NCBI RefSeq assembly: GCF_001279775.1
Contig: NZ_LGDG01000268.1
Span: forward strand, 17,028 to 81,027
DNA: 64,000 nt
From: Streptomyces sp. MMG1533
GTDB taxonomy: Bacteria; Actinomycetota; Actinomycetes; Streptomycetales; Streptomycetaceae
Direction of reading: 5' to 3'
The notes under the pieces were generated by a model, which saw nothing but the letters and a program-made list of their open reading frames with translations, did not search any database and had not been told where the DNA came from. The position numbers and the translations under genes are program-made. Positions 35,804-45,772 of this stretch are shown in pieces. Numbering within the stretch: position 1 is the stretch's first letter; every line of letters starts with the position of its first letter.

Positions 35804-36557
35804 AGCGCGGGGCGCGTTTCTCCAGGAACGCGGCCATTCCCTCCTTCTGGTCCTCGGTCGCGAACAGGGCGTGGAACACCCGCCGTTCGAAGCGGACGCC
35901 GTCCCGCAGGCCGGTCTCCAGGGCGCGGTCGACGCACTCGCGGGCCGCGCCGACCGCCGTACGGCTGTACGAGGCGACGGTCGCCGCCGCTTCGAGGGCC
36001 TCGGGCAGGACCCGGTCGTCGGGGACGACGCGGGAGACCAGACCGGATGCCTCCGCCTCGCGGGCGTCCATCGTGCGGCCGGTGAGGACCAGGTCCATCG
36101 CCTTGGCCCGGCCCACCAGGCGGGTCAGTCGCTGGGTGCCGCCGATGCCGGGGATCACGCCCAGCTTGATCTCCGGTTGCCCGAAGACCGCCGACTCCCC
36201 CGCGATCACCAGGTCGCACATCATCGCCAGTTCGCAACCGCCGCCCAGGGCATGCCCGTTGACGGCGGCGATCTTCGGGGTGCGGAGGTCCGCGAAGTGC
36301 TCCCAGGCGGCGAAGTAGTCCTCCGCGGCCATCTCCACGGCCGTCTTCGACGCCATCTCCTTGATGTCGGCGCCGGCCGCGAAGACCTTCTCCGAGCCGG
36401 TGACGACGAAGCAGCCGACCTCGGGGTCCGCGTCCAACGGGTCGAGAGCGGAGAGGAGTTCGGCAAGGAGCTCGCCGCTGAGGGCGTTGAGGACGTGCGG
36501 GCGGTGCAGACGTACGGTCACCACGCGGCCGTGGCGTTCGAGCTTGAGGTTGTTCAT
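35790..36557 (-). CDS. Enoyl-CoA hydratase/isomerase
   Basis: 255 residues, start 36557 with GGAGG at 5 nt. Crotonase motifs: [14 protein letters not shown], the oxyanion loop AAGADIKEM and [17 protein letters not shown] with the second oxyanion Gly, then both catalytic Glu positions in [20 protein letters not shown]. It should hydrate trans-2-enoyl-CoA. It is the last gene of an operon with a membrane flavin oxidoreductase (29 bp upstream) and an AMP-binding enzyme, so its substrate may come from that pair. Confidence 0.88.
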   Translation of the reverse strand: MNNLKLERHGRVVTVRLHRPHVLNALSGELLAELLSALDPLDADPEVGCFVVTGSEKVFAAGADIKEMASKTAVEMAAEDYFAAWEHFADLRTPKIAAVNGHALGGGCELAMMCDLVIAGESAVFGQPEIKLGVIPGIGGTQRLTRLVGRAKAMDLVLTGRTMDAREAEASGLVSRVVPDDRVLPEALEAAATVASYSRTAVGAARECVDRALETGLRDGVRFERRVFHALFATEDQKEGMAAFLEKRAPRFTGR

Positions 36558-36586
36558 GTTCGCCTCCAGAGCGCAAAGTCGCAAAG

Positions 36587-37855
36587 TCACGAGTCCCAGA
36601 TCGCGCCGTAGGCCGGAATCCCGCGCCGCTCCAGTCCGTGCACCACCTGCCAGGTGAGCTTCTTGTTGGAGATGCAGATCACCGCCTCGGCCCCGAAGTC
36701 GCGGTAGGCCTCGTAGGCGAGGCGCACCATGTCGGGCTTGCCGTCGCGGGAGGTGTCCCAGACGAGGGCGTGCGGCTGGACGGCGAGGATCTCGTCGACG
36801 AGGGCGTCGCCGTAGGTGGTGCGGGGGTCGCGGGTCGCCCAGACCAGGCGGGAGGGGACCTCGGCGGCGAGGAGGTGGGGCAGGCAGGGGCCGATGCCGC
36901 TGCCGGTCGCCACGTAGACGACCTTCGTGAAGAGTGTCTCGATGTTGGCGACCCCGGCCGTGGTGATGCCCTTCACCCACACCCGGGACGGCATGTCGTC
37001 GATGAACGAGCCCGTCCAGTCGCCGGCCCGGGAGATGGTGAGCCGGAAGCCGGGCTCGCCGGGGGACGGGACGTTGGCGAAGGAGTGCCACTCCTTCAGC
37101 GGGCTGCGGCTGACCGCCGTGGAGGAGCCGGCGAAGGGGGTCTCGCCGTGGTCGAAGCGGGCCAGGGCCACATGTGACGAGGGGCGTTCGACGCGCACGT
37201 CGACCTTGCGCAGCCGCAGCCAGGGCAGGGCGACGCTGAAGGTGACGACCGCGAGGACCGTGAGCGGGACCGGCCCCGGGGTGGACAGCAGGGTGTGCGT
37301 CCAGAAGAGGGCGAGGGCCGTCCAGCCGCCGAAGCGGTGGATCTTCTCGAAGTGGTCGTGATGGCGGGAGCGGAAGGGGGGCAGGGCGGTGGCGACGATG
37401 ACGGCCAGGAGGGCCACCAGGGCCCAACTCACCGCAGTCAGCGCGGTGTTCGTACCCTGCGACGTGACCGAGACCGCCAGCGCCAGGAACCACCCCGCAC
37501 CTGCCAGCGCCCCGCCCACGTGCAGTCCGCCGAAGTGGTAGACCTTGCCCAGCGTCCAGCGGATCCGCAGCGGCCAACCGGGTGACGGCCAAGTGGCCAG
37601 CCGGAAGAAGAGGTTGATGACGTACTGCTGGCGGACCACGATCGCGAGGGCGAGGTTGGCGATCGAGGCGTGGCCCAAGGTCGGCGTCGACAGCGGCCAA
37701 CCGGCGTACAGGAACACCAGGTTGGCGAGGATCACCAGCCCCGCCAGGCGGTTGTGGTGCATCAGGCGCGGGTGCTTGAGCAGGCGGCGGGCGGCGGGGA
37801 GGAGTGGGGGCAGCTCGACGGCCTCGACGGCCTCCCGGTCGAGTGAGGTCGTCAT
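36587..37855 (-). CDS. Membrane flavin oxidoreductase resembling the C-terminal half of fungal TmpL
   Basis: 422 residues: about six transmembrane helices in the first ~200 residues ([60 protein letters not shown]) with His pairs spaced as in ferric-reductase-like proteins. A C-terminal FAD/NAD-binding reductase module follows ([43 protein letters not shown]). ATG 37855 overlaps the AMP-binding gene stop by ATGA. Acceptor and donor are unknown. With the upstream enzyme it reproduces the AMP-binding + membrane + FAD/NAD(P) order of the fungal protein TmpL, here split into two genes. Confidence 0.75.
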   Translation of the reverse strand: MTTSLDREAVEAVELPPLLPAARRLLKHPRLMHHNRLAGLVILANLVFLYAGWPLSTPTLGHASIANLALAIVVRQQYVINLFFRLATWPSPGWPLRIRWTLGKVYHFGGLHVGGALAGAGWFLALAVSVTSQGTNTALTAVSWALVALLAVIVATALPPFRSRHHDHFEKIHRFGGWTALALFWTHTLLSTPGPVPLTVLAVVTFSVALPWLRLRKVDVRVERPSSHVALARFDHGETPFAGSSTAVSRSPLKEWHSFANVPSPGEPGFRLTISRAGDWTGSFIDDMPSRVWVKGITTAGVANIETLFTKVVYVATGSGIGPCLPHLLAAEVPSRLVWATRDPRTTYGDALVDEILAVQPHALVWDTSRDGKPDMVRLAYEAYRDFGAEAVICISNKKLTWQVVHGLERRGIPAYGAIWDS

Positions 37856-39414
37856 CGGGCCACCTCCTGAAGAGCCGTCCGTTCCTCGGCCAGCCGCAGC
37901 AGCGCCGGTTTGTCGATCTTGCCGCGGTCGGTCTCGGGGAAGACGGCGATCGGCAGGACGTCCGAGGGCACGCAGTAGTAGGGCAGGGCGTCGGCGACCG
38001 CGCGGCGGGCCGCGTCCGGGTCGACGTGCGCCGGGCTGACGAAGGAGACCAGGTTCCGTGCGTCCCGTTTCAGGGTCACCGCGCGCACGCAGCCCTCGAC
38101 GGACTCCAGTACCGAGGAGACGGAGTCGAGTTCGACGCGGAAGCCGCGCACCTTGACCTGGTCGTCGGTGCGGCCGAGGTGTTCGAGTTCGCCGTCGGGG
38201 GTCCAACGGCCCAGGTCACGGGTGCGGAACATACGGTGGTCGCCGCCGAGGAAGGGGTCGGGGGCGTAGCGCTCGGCGTTCAGTTCGTCGTTGCCGAGGT
38301 AGCCGGCCGAGACGCAGTCGCCGCCCGCCCACATCTCGCCGACCTCGCCGACGGGGAGGGGTCTGCGGTCGGCGTCGAGGACGTAGACCGTGTTGTTGGG
38401 GGTGGGGCGGCCGATGGTCAGCAGCGGGTCGGCCGGGTCGTGGCGGCGCATGGTGTTGACGATCGTCGTCTCGGTGGGGCCGCAGCAGTTGAAGAAGGCC
38501 GCCCGGCGGGCCCAGCGGTCGGCGAGCGGGCCCGGGCAGGGCTCGCCGGCGACGGCGACCGTGCGGACGCGCGGGCAGGCGGCGGGGTCGATGCCGGACA
38601 GCACGGTCGGGGTGGCGATCAGCACGGTGGCGGTGCGGGCCGCAGCCGCGATGTCCTTGCCGCGGATGACGAGGGTGCCGCCGTGGGCGAGGCAGCCGAG
38701 GATCTCCCAGGCCGCCATGTCGAAGGCGATGTTGAGGAGCTGGGCCACGCGGTCGCCGGGGCGGATACCGAGGCCGCCCGGCTGGGTGAGGAGGAGGTTG
38801 GCGACGTTGCGGTGGGTGACCTTCACGCCGTTGGGGCGGCCGGTGGTGCCGGAGGTGAACAGGACGTAGCAGCCGTCGTCGGGGCGGACGTGCGGGCGTG
38901 GGGCCCGGGGCTCGCCTCCGGCGGGACGGCGGGGGCCGGGTACGTACGGCAGCGGTTCGTCGAGCGCGATCGTGCGGTGGCCGTCCGGCAGCGGCACACG
39001 GTGGGCGTGTTCCGCGAGGGTGAGGACCACGCGGGTGCGGGCCGTGCGGACGACGTGGAGGAGCTGGGCCGGGGGCGCCATGGCGATGTCCTGCGGGACG
39101 TAGGCGGCGCCCGCCTTCAGGATGCCGAGCAGGCCGACGATCATCGGGATCGAACGGCGGACGAAGAGTCCGACGTGGTCGCCGGGGCGCACGCCCTCTT
39201 GGACGAGGCGGGTGGCGAGGGCGTCGGCGTAACGGTTGAGCTCGCCGTAGGTGATCGTCGCGCCCAGGTGCTCGGCGGCGACCGCGTGCGGGGCGGTCGC
39301 CGCCTGCCGTTCCACGGCGTGGTGGACCAGGGGGTCCGGGACGGCGACGGTGGGGCCGTGGCCGTACTGCCGGAAGAGGCGCTGGTCACGTGGGGTCAAA
39401 TGGCGCAGGAGCAT
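37852..39414 (-). CDS. AMP-binding adenylation enzyme (NRPS-like, TmpL N-terminal type)
   Basis: 520 residues from ATG 39414 (GGAGG upstream). ANL-family motifs in order: [47 protein letters not shown] (the A3 loop), [11 protein letters not shown] (A5), [12 protein letters not shown] (A7), [15 protein letters not shown] (A8) and [10 protein letters not shown] (A10 Lys). The fold and spacing are those of amino-acid adenylation domains, but no carrier or condensation domain follows. Substrate not predicted. First gene of a coupled operon. Confidence 0.85.
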   Translation of the reverse strand: MLLRHLTPRDQRLFRQYGHGPTVAVPDPLVHHAVERQAATAPHAVAAEHLGATITYGELNRYADALATRLVQEGVRPGDHVGLFVRRSIPMIVGLLGILKAGAAYVPQDIAMAPPAQLLHVVRTARTRVVLTLAEHAHRVPLPDGHRTIALDEPLPYVPGPRRPAGGEPRAPRPHVRPDDGCYVLFTSGTTGRPNGVKVTHRNVANLLLTQPGGLGIRPGDRVAQLLNIAFDMAAWEILGCLAHGGTLVIRGKDIAAAARTATVLIATPTVLSGIDPAACPRVRTVAVAGEPCPGPLADRWARRAAFFNCCGPTETTIVNTMRRHDPADPLLTIGRPTPNNTVYVLDADRRPLPVGEVGEMWAGGDCVSAGYLGNDELNAERYAPDPFLGGDHRMFRTRDLGRWTPDGELEHLGRTDDQVKVRGFRVELDSVSSVLESVEGCVRAVTLKRDARNLVSFVSPAHVDPDAARRAVADALPYYCVPSDVLPIAVFPETDRGKIDKPALLRLAEERTALQEVAR

Positions 39415-39758
39415 GGTCGGGGGACCTCCTGGCTGGCTGTTTCGAGTGACGGTTTGCCACACGCGGCGGAGCCTCGTGTGGATGCAGCCGGGATGAGCGG
39501 CGGGCATGCCCGGGTGTCGAACGCCGTGCGGAGTCGCGCGCGGAAGCCAGTCTGCGGTCCGGGTCTTCCAACTCTCAACGAGGCGTGATCGGCCAATCAC
39601 GGAACGGAACGCGCCACATGTGGCGTTTTCCACAACAGCGGCAACTTCCGTATCGCCCGGCGGCGACTGAGTGGTGGGCAGGCATGCGCCTCGTGGCCTG
39701 GACGGACGTGCGCCTCACGGCGGCGGGCCGGCGGCGGGGAGGTCGCCGTGTCGGGCGC

Positions 39759-39796
39759 GTAACAGGGAGCCCCCGTCCGCGTAACACGGCCGAAGC
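39759..39796 (+). promoter_or_regulatory. GlnR-type box upstream of nasA
   Basis: Regular 11-bp-phased half sites: GTAAC (39759-39763), CCCCC (39770-39774), GTAAC (39781-39785) and GAAGC (39792-39796), each separated by 6 bp. This follows the GTnAC-n6-GaAAC pattern of actinobacterial GlnR sites, with a weak second half site. It ends 12 bp before the nasA start. The rest of 39415-39758 is a divergent intergenic region without a gene. Confidence 0.65.
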
Positions 39797-39808
39797 ACGC
39801 TGAGAGGC

Positions 39809-41971
39809 ATGCAGAACTCCGCGACGCCCACGCACTGCCCGTACTGCGCCCTGCAGTGCGGGATGAACCTGACGGCCACCCCGGACGGGACCGTCGAAGT
39901 GAGCGAGCGCGCGGATTTCCCGGTGAACCGGGGCGCGCTGTGCGGCAAGGGCCGTACCGCGCCGGCGGTGCTCTCGTCCCGGGTGCGGCTGACCTCCCCG
40001 TTGGTGCGCTCCGAGGGCACGCTGGTGCCCGCCTCCTGGGACGAGGCACTGGACCGGATCGCCGAGGGGCTGTCCCGCACGCGCACGGAGCATGGTCCGG
40101 ACGCGTGCGGGGTCTTCGGCGGGGGCGGACTGACGAACGAGAAGGCGTACACGCTCGGCAAGTTCGCGCGCGTGGTGCTCGGCACCTCGCAGATCGACTA
40201 CAACGGCCGCTTCTGCATGTCGTCCGCGGCTGCCGCCGGAATCAAGGCCTTCGGGCTGGACCGCGGGCTGCCCTTCCCGCTGGAGGACATCCCCAAGACG
40301 GGCTGCGTCATCCTCGTGGGGTCCAACCTCGCGGAGACGATGCCCCCGTCCCTGAGGTTCTTCAACGAACTGCGGGAGAACGGCGGCACGCTGATCGTCA
40401 TCGACCCGCGCCGCACGAAGACCGCCGAGCAGGCCGATCTGCACCTGGCGCCCAGGCCGGGGACGGACCTGGCGCTGGCGCTCGGGTTGTTGCACCTGGT
40501 CGTCGCCGAGGGGCGGGTCGACGAGGAGTACGTCCGCGAGCGGACCGCCGGCTGGGACGAGGCACGGGCCGCGGCGATGGCGCACTGGCCGGAGTACGTG
40601 GAACGGATCACGGGGGTGTCCGTTCCGCAACTCCGTGAGACGGTACGCATGTTCTGCGAGCCGGAGTCCGCGATGGTGCTCACCGCCCGCGGGCCCGAGC
40701 AGCAGTCCAAGGGCACCGACACCGTGGGCGCCTGGATCAACCTGTGCCTGGCGACCGGCCGCGCGGGGCGACCGCTGTCCGGCTACGGCTGCCTGACCGG
40801 GCAGGGCAACGGACAGGGCGGACGCGAGCACGGCCAGAAGGCCGACCAGCTGCCCGGCTACCGCAAGCTGGACGACCCCGCGGCGCGACGGCATGTCGCC
40901 GAGGTGTGGGGCGTGGACCCCGACAGCCTCCCCGGGCCGGGGCGCAGCGCCTACGAGCTGCTGGACGCACTGGGTACGGACATCAAGTCGCTGCTGCTGA
41001 TGGCGTCGAACCCGGTGGTGTCGGCGCCGCGTGCCGCGCACATCGAGGAGCGCATCAAGTCGCTGGACTTCCTCGCGGTGTGCGATGTCGTGCTGTCGGA
41101 GACGGCGGCCCTCGCGGACGTCGTCCTGCCGGTCACGCAGTGGGCGGAGGAGACGGGCACCATGACCAACCTGGAGGGCAGGGTGCTGTTGCGCAAGCGG
41201 GCGATCACCCCGCCCGAGGGCATCCGCAGCGACCTGGAGGTCATGCACGAGCTGGCCGCCCGGCTCGGCGTGGAGAAGGGCTTCCCGACCGACCCCGAGG
41301 AGGTCTTCGAGGAGCTGCGCCGGGCCAGCGCGGGCGGCCCGGCGGACTACTCCGGGATCACCTACCGGCGGCTGGCGGAGGAGAACGGCGTGTTCTGGCC
41401 GTGCCCGGCGGCGGACGTCGACGAGTCCGAGGACGCCTGCCTGGATGCCCGCGCAGACGACGACCCGGCGCAGGACGACGACACCGCCGGCGCTGTGCAC
41501 CCCGGCACCCCGCGCCTCTTCCTCGACCGCTTCGCCACCCCGGACGGCCGGGCCCGGTTCGTCCCCGTCTCGCACCGGGCGATCGCGGAGGAACCCGACG
41601 ACGACTATCCCGTACTGCTGACGACCGGCCGGGTCGTGGCGCAGTACCAGTCCGGCGCCCAGACCCGCCGCGTCGACGAGCTGAACACCGCCGCACCCGG
41701 CCCGTTCGTGGAGCTGCACCCGCGGCTGGCGGAGCGGCTGGGCGCGGCCGAGGGCGATCCGGTGGCCGTGGTCTCCCGGCGCGGCCGGGCGGTGGCACCG
41801 GCCCGGATCACGACCACGATCCGTCCGGACACCGTCTTCATGCCCTTCCACTGGCCCGGCGAGGGCCGCGCCAACACCCTGACCAACCCGGCCCTCGACC
41901 CGACCTCGCGGATGCCGGAGTTCAAGGCGTGCGCGGTGCGGGTCGAGGCGGTCGAGGCGGTCGAGAGCTAG
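39809..41971 (+). CDS. nasA: Assimilatory nitrate reductase, molybdopterin catalytic subunit
   Basis: 720 residues. The N-terminal 4Fe-4S ligands are in CPYCALQCGM and later ALCGKGR; molybdopterin-guanine-dinucleotide sites include NGRFCMSSAAAAG, ILVGSNLAETMPP, GCLTGQGNGQGGREHGQ and GTMTNLEGR. C-terminal VVAQYQSGAQTRR and FMPFHWPGEGRANTLTNPALDP are typical of NasA/NarB. The active-site residue region NGRFC is consistent with a Cys molybdenum ligand. It reduces nitrate to nitrite in the cytoplasm for nitrogen assimilation. A GlnR box lies directly upstream. nirB/nirD are not in the window. Confidence 0.88.
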   Translation: MQNSATPTHCPYCALQCGMNLTATPDGTVEVSERADFPVNRGALCGKGRTAPAVLSSRVRLTSPLVRSEGTLVPASWDEALDRIAEGLSRTRTEHGPDACGVFGGGGLTNEKAYTLGKFARVVLGTSQIDYNGRFCMSSAAAAGIKAFGLDRGLPFPLEDIPKTGCVILVGSNLAETMPPSLRFFNELRENGGTLIVIDPRRTKTAEQADLHLAPRPGTDLALALGLLHLVVAEGRVDEEYVRERTAGWDEARAAAMAHWPEYVERITGVSVPQLRETVRMFCEPESAMVLTARGPEQQSKGTDTVGAWINLCLATGRAGRPLSGYGCLTGQGNGQGGREHGQKADQLPGYRKLDDPAARRHVAEVWGVDPDSLPGPGRSAYELLDALGTDIKSLLLMASNPVVSAPRAAHIEERIKSLDFLAVCDVVLSETAALADVVLPVTQWAEETGTMTNLEGRVLLRKRAITPPEGIRSDLEVMHELAARLGVEKGFPTDPEEVFEELRRASAGGPADYSGITYRRLAEENGVFWPCPAADVDESEDACLDARADDDPAQDDDTAGAVHPGTPRLFLDRFATPDGRARFVPVSHRAIAEEPDDDYPVLLTTGRVVAQYQSGAQTRRVDELNTAAPGPFVELHPRLAERLGAAEGDPVAVVSRRGRAVAPARITTTIRPDTVFMPFHWPGEGRANTLTNPALDPTSRMPEFKACAVRVEAVEAVES

Positions 41972-42016
41972 GAATCCTGTCCCACGGCCGTCAGGAACGT
42001 CTCCGCGGCCTTCGCC

Positions 42017-43207
42017 TCACCAGGTGACGGGGAGGGTGCGGACGCCGTGGACGGCGCGTCCCTCCAGGGCGTGCACCTCGGCCGGAGCCGTCAGCCGCAG
42101 TTCGGGCAGCCTGTGGAACAGGGCGGGCAGCGCGATCTGGAGTTCGGCGCGGGCGAGGGACTGTCCGAGGCAGTGGTGCAGGCCGTGGCTGAAGGTCAGG
42201 TGCTGCTGGGCGTCCCGGGTGATGTCGAAGGCGTCCGGATAGGGGAAGACGCGGGGGTCCCGGTTGGCTGCCTGGAGCGCGACGACGACTCCTTCACCGG
42301 CCCGTACGGTGACGCCGCCGAGCTCCACGTCCTCGGTGGCGATGCGCCGTATCCCGATGTGTACGACGGTGAGATGACGCAGCAGTTCCTCGACGGCTCC
42401 CGGCACCAGTTCCGGATCCGCCCGCAGTGCGGCCAGTTGCTCCGGGTGGGACAGCAACGTCACCACGCCGAGCGACAGCATGCTCGCCGTCGTTTCGTGG
42501 CCGGCGATGAGCAGCATCACCGCCATCCCGGCCGCCTCCGCGGCGGACGCCTCGCCGGTGGCCACGCGTTCGGTCGCGAGCCGGCTCAGCAGGTCGTCGC
42601 CGGGATCGGCGGTCTTGGCGGCGAGCAGTTCGCTGAGGTAGCCGAACAGCGCGGCCCAGCCCGCCCGCATCGCTTCGGGCCCGGCGCTCACGGTGGCGAA
42701 CGCGGCGGCGTGCCGATGGATGAACTCCCGCTCCGCGTAGGGCACTCCGAGGAGTTCGCAGATGACGAGCAGCGGCAGGGGAAGGGTGAAGTGCTCCACC
42801 AGATCGGCGGTCGGCCCCTTGGCCGCCAGGTCGTCGATGAGCCGGTCGGTGAGGTGCCGGATCGCCGGACGCAGTTCCTCGACGCGGCGGAAGGTGAAGT
42901 CGGGGATGAGCATCCGGCGCAGCCGCGTGTGGTCGGGCGGGTCCATGGCGAAGAGCTGGCCGGGAGAGCGCGGCGGCGGGGTCGGCTGGAGGCCGGGGAA
43001 GCCCTCGCGGACGTTCTCGGAGCTGAAGCGGGCGTCCGCCAGGACTGCGCGGGCCTCCTCGTGCCGTGTGACCAGCCACGGGGTGTTGCCACCCCACAGG
43101 GCGATCCGGCTGATCGGGCTCCGCTCGCGCAGCTCAGCGTATTCGGGGGGCGGGTCGAGCAGGGTGGTGCGCCGCATGGGCAGCGCGGGGAACACGGTCT
43201 CAGACAT
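42017..43207 (-). CDS. Cytochrome P450
   Basis: 396 residues. I-helix oxygen-binding motif AGHETT, the K-helix ExxR region in VEELLRHL..IGIRR, and heme loop FSHGLHHCLGQSLARAEL with the Cys thiolate. Soluble class I bacterial type, needing a ferredoxin and reductase, none adjacent. The start overlaps the upstream phosphodiesterase gene by 8 bp, so it is the last gene of the ebo-type operon and should oxidise that pathway's metabolite (inference). Confidence 0.9.
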   Translation of the reverse strand: MSETVFPALPMRRTTLLDPPPEYAELRERSPISRIALWGGNTPWLVTRHEEARAVLADARFSSENVREGFPGLQPTPPPRSPGQLFAMDPPDHTRLRRMLIPDFTFRRVEELRPAIRHLTDRLIDDLAAKGPTADLVEHFTLPLPLLVICELLGVPYAEREFIHRHAAAFATVSAGPEAMRAGWAALFGYLSELLAAKTADPGDDLLSRLATERVATGEASAAEAAGMAVMLLIAGHETTASMLSLGVVTLLSHPEQLAALRADPELVPGAVEELLRHLTVVHIGIRRIATEDVELGGVTVRAGEGVVVALQAANRDPRVFPYPDAFDITRDAQQHLTFSHGLHHCLGQSLARAELQIALPALFHRLPELRLTAPAEVHALEGRAVHGVRTLPVTW

Positions 43208-44612
43208 GGTCGGCGTCTCCTGTCGAGGGCAGTCCGGCGAGCGTCAGCAGCAGGCTCTTGACGTCGGTCGCGAGGATCGCGTCGCGGCCGTGCTCCGGTC
43301 GCGAGCACAGCAGTACGGGGCCGTGTTCGGGGTCGTCGGGCAGGCGGCCGTGGCTGCCGCGTACGCCGGACGGGTCGAGCGGGACGGTACGGAGCCGGTA
43401 GCGGAAGCCGAGCTTCTTGCGGGCGACCTGGCCCACGGCGCGCAGCTTCACCGCCGGGACCGTCTCGTCGTACAGCAGCTCGGCCGGGTCGTAGCCGGGC
43501 TTGCGGTGGATCTCGACCTGGCGGGCGAAGTCGGGGGCGCGGTCGTCGTCCAGCCAGTAGTAGTACGTGAACCACGCGTCGGACTCGGCGACCGCGACCA
43601 GCTCTCCCGAACGCTCGTGGTCCAGGCCGTGCTCCGCCTTGCCCGCCGCGTCCAGGACCTGGTCGACGCCGTCGAGTTCGCCGAGGATCTTGGCGACCTC
43701 GGCCTCGTCCCGCGGATCGCGCACGTACACGTGCGCGATCTGGTGGTCGGCGACGGCGAAGGCGCGCGAGGTCCAGGGGTCCAGGTACTCCATGCCGTCC
43801 TGGGTGTGGACCTCCAGGAGCCCGGCGCGGCGCAGGGCGCGGTTGATGTCGACGGGCCGGGAGACCGGGGTGATGCCGTACTCGCTGAGCGCCACGACCG
43901 TGGCGCCGGCGTCGAGGAAGTGGTCGATCAACGGGCGCAGTGCGTCGTCGAGTCGGCGGGCGGCGCGGGCGGTGGCCGCCGAGTCCGGTCCGGAGCGCTG
44001 CGGCTCGTAGTCCATCTGCGGGATGTAGACGAGGGTCAGGTCGGGGTCGTGCTCGTCGAAGACCTGGCGGGCGGCGCCGAGGATCCACTGGGTGGAGGGC
44101 ATGCCCGCGTTCGGGCCCCAGTAGGTGAACAGGGGGAACGGGCCCAGCCGGTCGGTGAGTTCGTCGTGCAGGGACGGCGGCCAGGTGTAGCAGTCGGGTT
44201 CCTTGCGGCCGTCGGAGTAGTAGACGGGGCGCGGGGTCACCGTCCAGTCGACGTCCGCGCCCATGGCGTACCACCAGCAGATGTTGGCGACCTTGTAGCC
44301 GGGGCGGACCTTGCGGGCGGCGTCCCAGATCTTCTCGCCGCCGACGAGGGCGTTGTGCTGGCGCCACAGCAGTACGTCGCCGAGGTCGCGGAAGTACCAG
44401 CCGTTGGCCACCGCGCCGTGGGTGGAGGGGAGTTCGCCGGTGAGGAAGGTGGACTGGGCGGTGCAGGTCACGGCGGGCAGGGTGGTGCCCAGCCGGGCCC
44501 GGAAGCCGCGGTCGCCGAGGGCGGCGACCGCGGGCATGTGTTTCAGCAGGGTGGGGGTGAGGCCGACGATGTCGAGGACGACCAGGCGGTTCGTGTGGGG
44601 GGTTTCGGTCAT
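43200..44612 (-). CDS. Alkaline-phosphatase-superfamily phosphodiesterase, EboF-like
   Basis: 470 residues of the nucleotide pyrophosphatase/phosphodiesterase fold. The metal-binding start LVVLDIVGLTPTLL lacks a following acidic Asp pattern seen in phosphatases, while TTLPAVTCTAQSTFLTGELPSTHGAVANGW carries the nucleophile Thr region (shown here in two parts: TTLPAVTCTAQS, then TFLTGELPSTHG). Later metal sites are YIPQMDYEPQR, LSEYGI and GSHGRLP. ATGA overlap with the EboE-like gene. Position and fold match the EboF member of ebo clusters. Confidence 0.75.
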   Translation of the reverse strand: MTETPHTNRLVVLDIVGLTPTLLKHMPAVAALGDRGFRARLGTTLPAVTCTAQSTFLTGELPSTHGAVANGWYFRDLGDVLLWRQHNALVGGEKIWDAARKVRPGYKVANICWWYAMGADVDWTVTPRPVYYSDGRKEPDCYTWPPSLHDELTDRLGPFPLFTYWGPNAGMPSTQWILGAARQVFDEHDPDLTLVYIPQMDYEPQRSGPDSAATARAARRLDDALRPLIDHFLDAGATVVALSEYGITPVSRPVDINRALRRAGLLEVHTQDGMEYLDPWTSRAFAVADHQIAHVYVRDPRDEAEVAKILGELDGVDQVLDAAGKAEHGLDHERSGELVAVAESDAWFTYYYWLDDDRAPDFARQVEIHRKPGYDPAELLYDETVPAVKLRAVGQVARKKLGFRYRLRTVPLDPSGVRGSHGRLPDDPEHGPVLLCSRPEHGRDAILATDVKSLLLTLAGLPSTGDADHV

Positions 44613-45766
44613 GAGTGGTCCTCCTTGAGGCCGAGGGCGGTCAACCGGTCCCTGGCCCAGGCGAGTTCGGCGGCGATGCCCTCGGTGAGGTCCGCGGGCG
44701 GGCGGGGCAGCACGGACCAGGTGTAGGTCTCGACCTCGATGTGGTCGCAGGCCGCCGTGGGACCGCCGAGCAGGCCGTCGAGCACGGTGGTGAGCTGTCC
44801 GGCGGTGGTGCGCAGCGGGGGCTCGGGGTCGGTGTGCAGCGGGGCGTGGAAGTGCACCCGCCAGGGGCCGGTGTCGTCGGGGAGGGTGCCGTCCAGAGCC
44901 TGAGGCAGATCGTCGGCCCCACGCACGCCGCCGGCGCCGGCCGTTCGGGTCTGGTGCAGGAACCTGCGCTCGGCGAGTTCACGCAGTGCGGCACGGGCGT
45001 CCGGGGCCGCCGGGTCGGGTGCCTCCACCGCGCAGGACGCCTGGAGTTTGACGACCGGCAGTCCGGCCCCGGACAGCCGCCGCAGCGCCTCGTCCGGCTC
45101 CTCGAACTGCACGGCGAGATGGCAGGCGTCCAGGCAGATCCCGAGGTGTTCGTGGTCCAGCTCGCCGAATTCCCGTACGGCCTGCTCGGTGGTCTCCACG
45201 ACGCATCCCGGTTCCGGCTCGAACCCGACCCGGACGGGGCGGCCGGTCCACGCTTCGAGCCCGGAGAGCCCGATGGCCAGCCGGTCCAGGGCGCGGCGGG
45301 CCGCGTCGGAGCGCTCGCGGGGCCACGGAGCGCGCCAGCCGAGCGGCAGGGTGGAGACGCTGCCCCGGCGGGCGTCGTCGGGGAGGAGGGCGGCGAGGAC
45401 GCGGGCGCAGTCGATGGTGTAGTCGAGCCGCGCCTCGTCCGCCCAGTCGGGAAGGTAGACGTCCTTCTTGACGACCTCGCGGTGGAATCCCTCGTACGGG
45501 AAGGCGTTGAGGGTGACGGTCTCCAGGCCGCGGGCGGTCAGCTCGGCCTTGAGTTTCGCCAACGCGTCGGCATCGGCGGCGAGTTCGGTGACGGCGGGGC
45601 GTGCCAGCCACAGCCCGATACCGAGGCGGTCGACGGCCAGACGCTCACGCACGGGCTCGGCGTAGAGGGAGAGCTGGCCGATGACGCCGTCCAGGTCCTC
45701 CGCCTGGTGGACGTTGCTGCAGTACGCGAGATGGACGGGGGTGCCGTCGGGGTGGCGGAAGCGCAC
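44609..45766 (-). CDS. Metabolite-traffic protein EboE-like (xylose-isomerase-type TIM barrel)
   Basis: 385 residues, GTG start at 45766. Barrel motifs: LAYCSNVHQAEDLDG, LETVTLNAFPYEGFH, VGFEPEPGCVVETTEQA, LGICLDACHLAVQFEEPD, VHFHAPLHTD and IEVETYTWSVLP. The metal-binding Glu/Asp/His pattern of AP-endonuclease-2/xylose-isomerase barrels is present. The starting phrase HLAYCSNVHQAE is characteristic of EboE. It lies 6 bp after the TatD-like gene and overlaps the EboF-like gene. The reaction is unknown. Confidence 0.8.
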   Translation of the reverse strand: MRFRHPDGTPVHLAYCSNVHQAEDLDGVIGQLSLYAEPVRERLAVDRLGIGLWLARPAVTELAADADALAKLKAELTARGLETVTLNAFPYEGFHREVVKKDVYLPDWADEARLDYTIDCARVLAALLPDDARRGSVSTLPLGWRAPWPRERSDAARRALDRLAIGLSGLEAWTGRPVRVGFEPEPGCVVETTEQAVREFGELDHEHLGICLDACHLAVQFEEPDEALRRLSGAGLPVVKLQASCAVEAPDPAAPDARAALRELAERRFLHQTRTAGAGGVRGADDLPQALDGTLPDDTGPWRVHFHAPLHTDPEPPLRTTAGQLTTVLDGLLGGPTAACDHIEVETYTWSVLPRPPADLTEGIAAELAWARDRLTALGLKEDHS

Positions 45767-45772
45767 GGAGGT

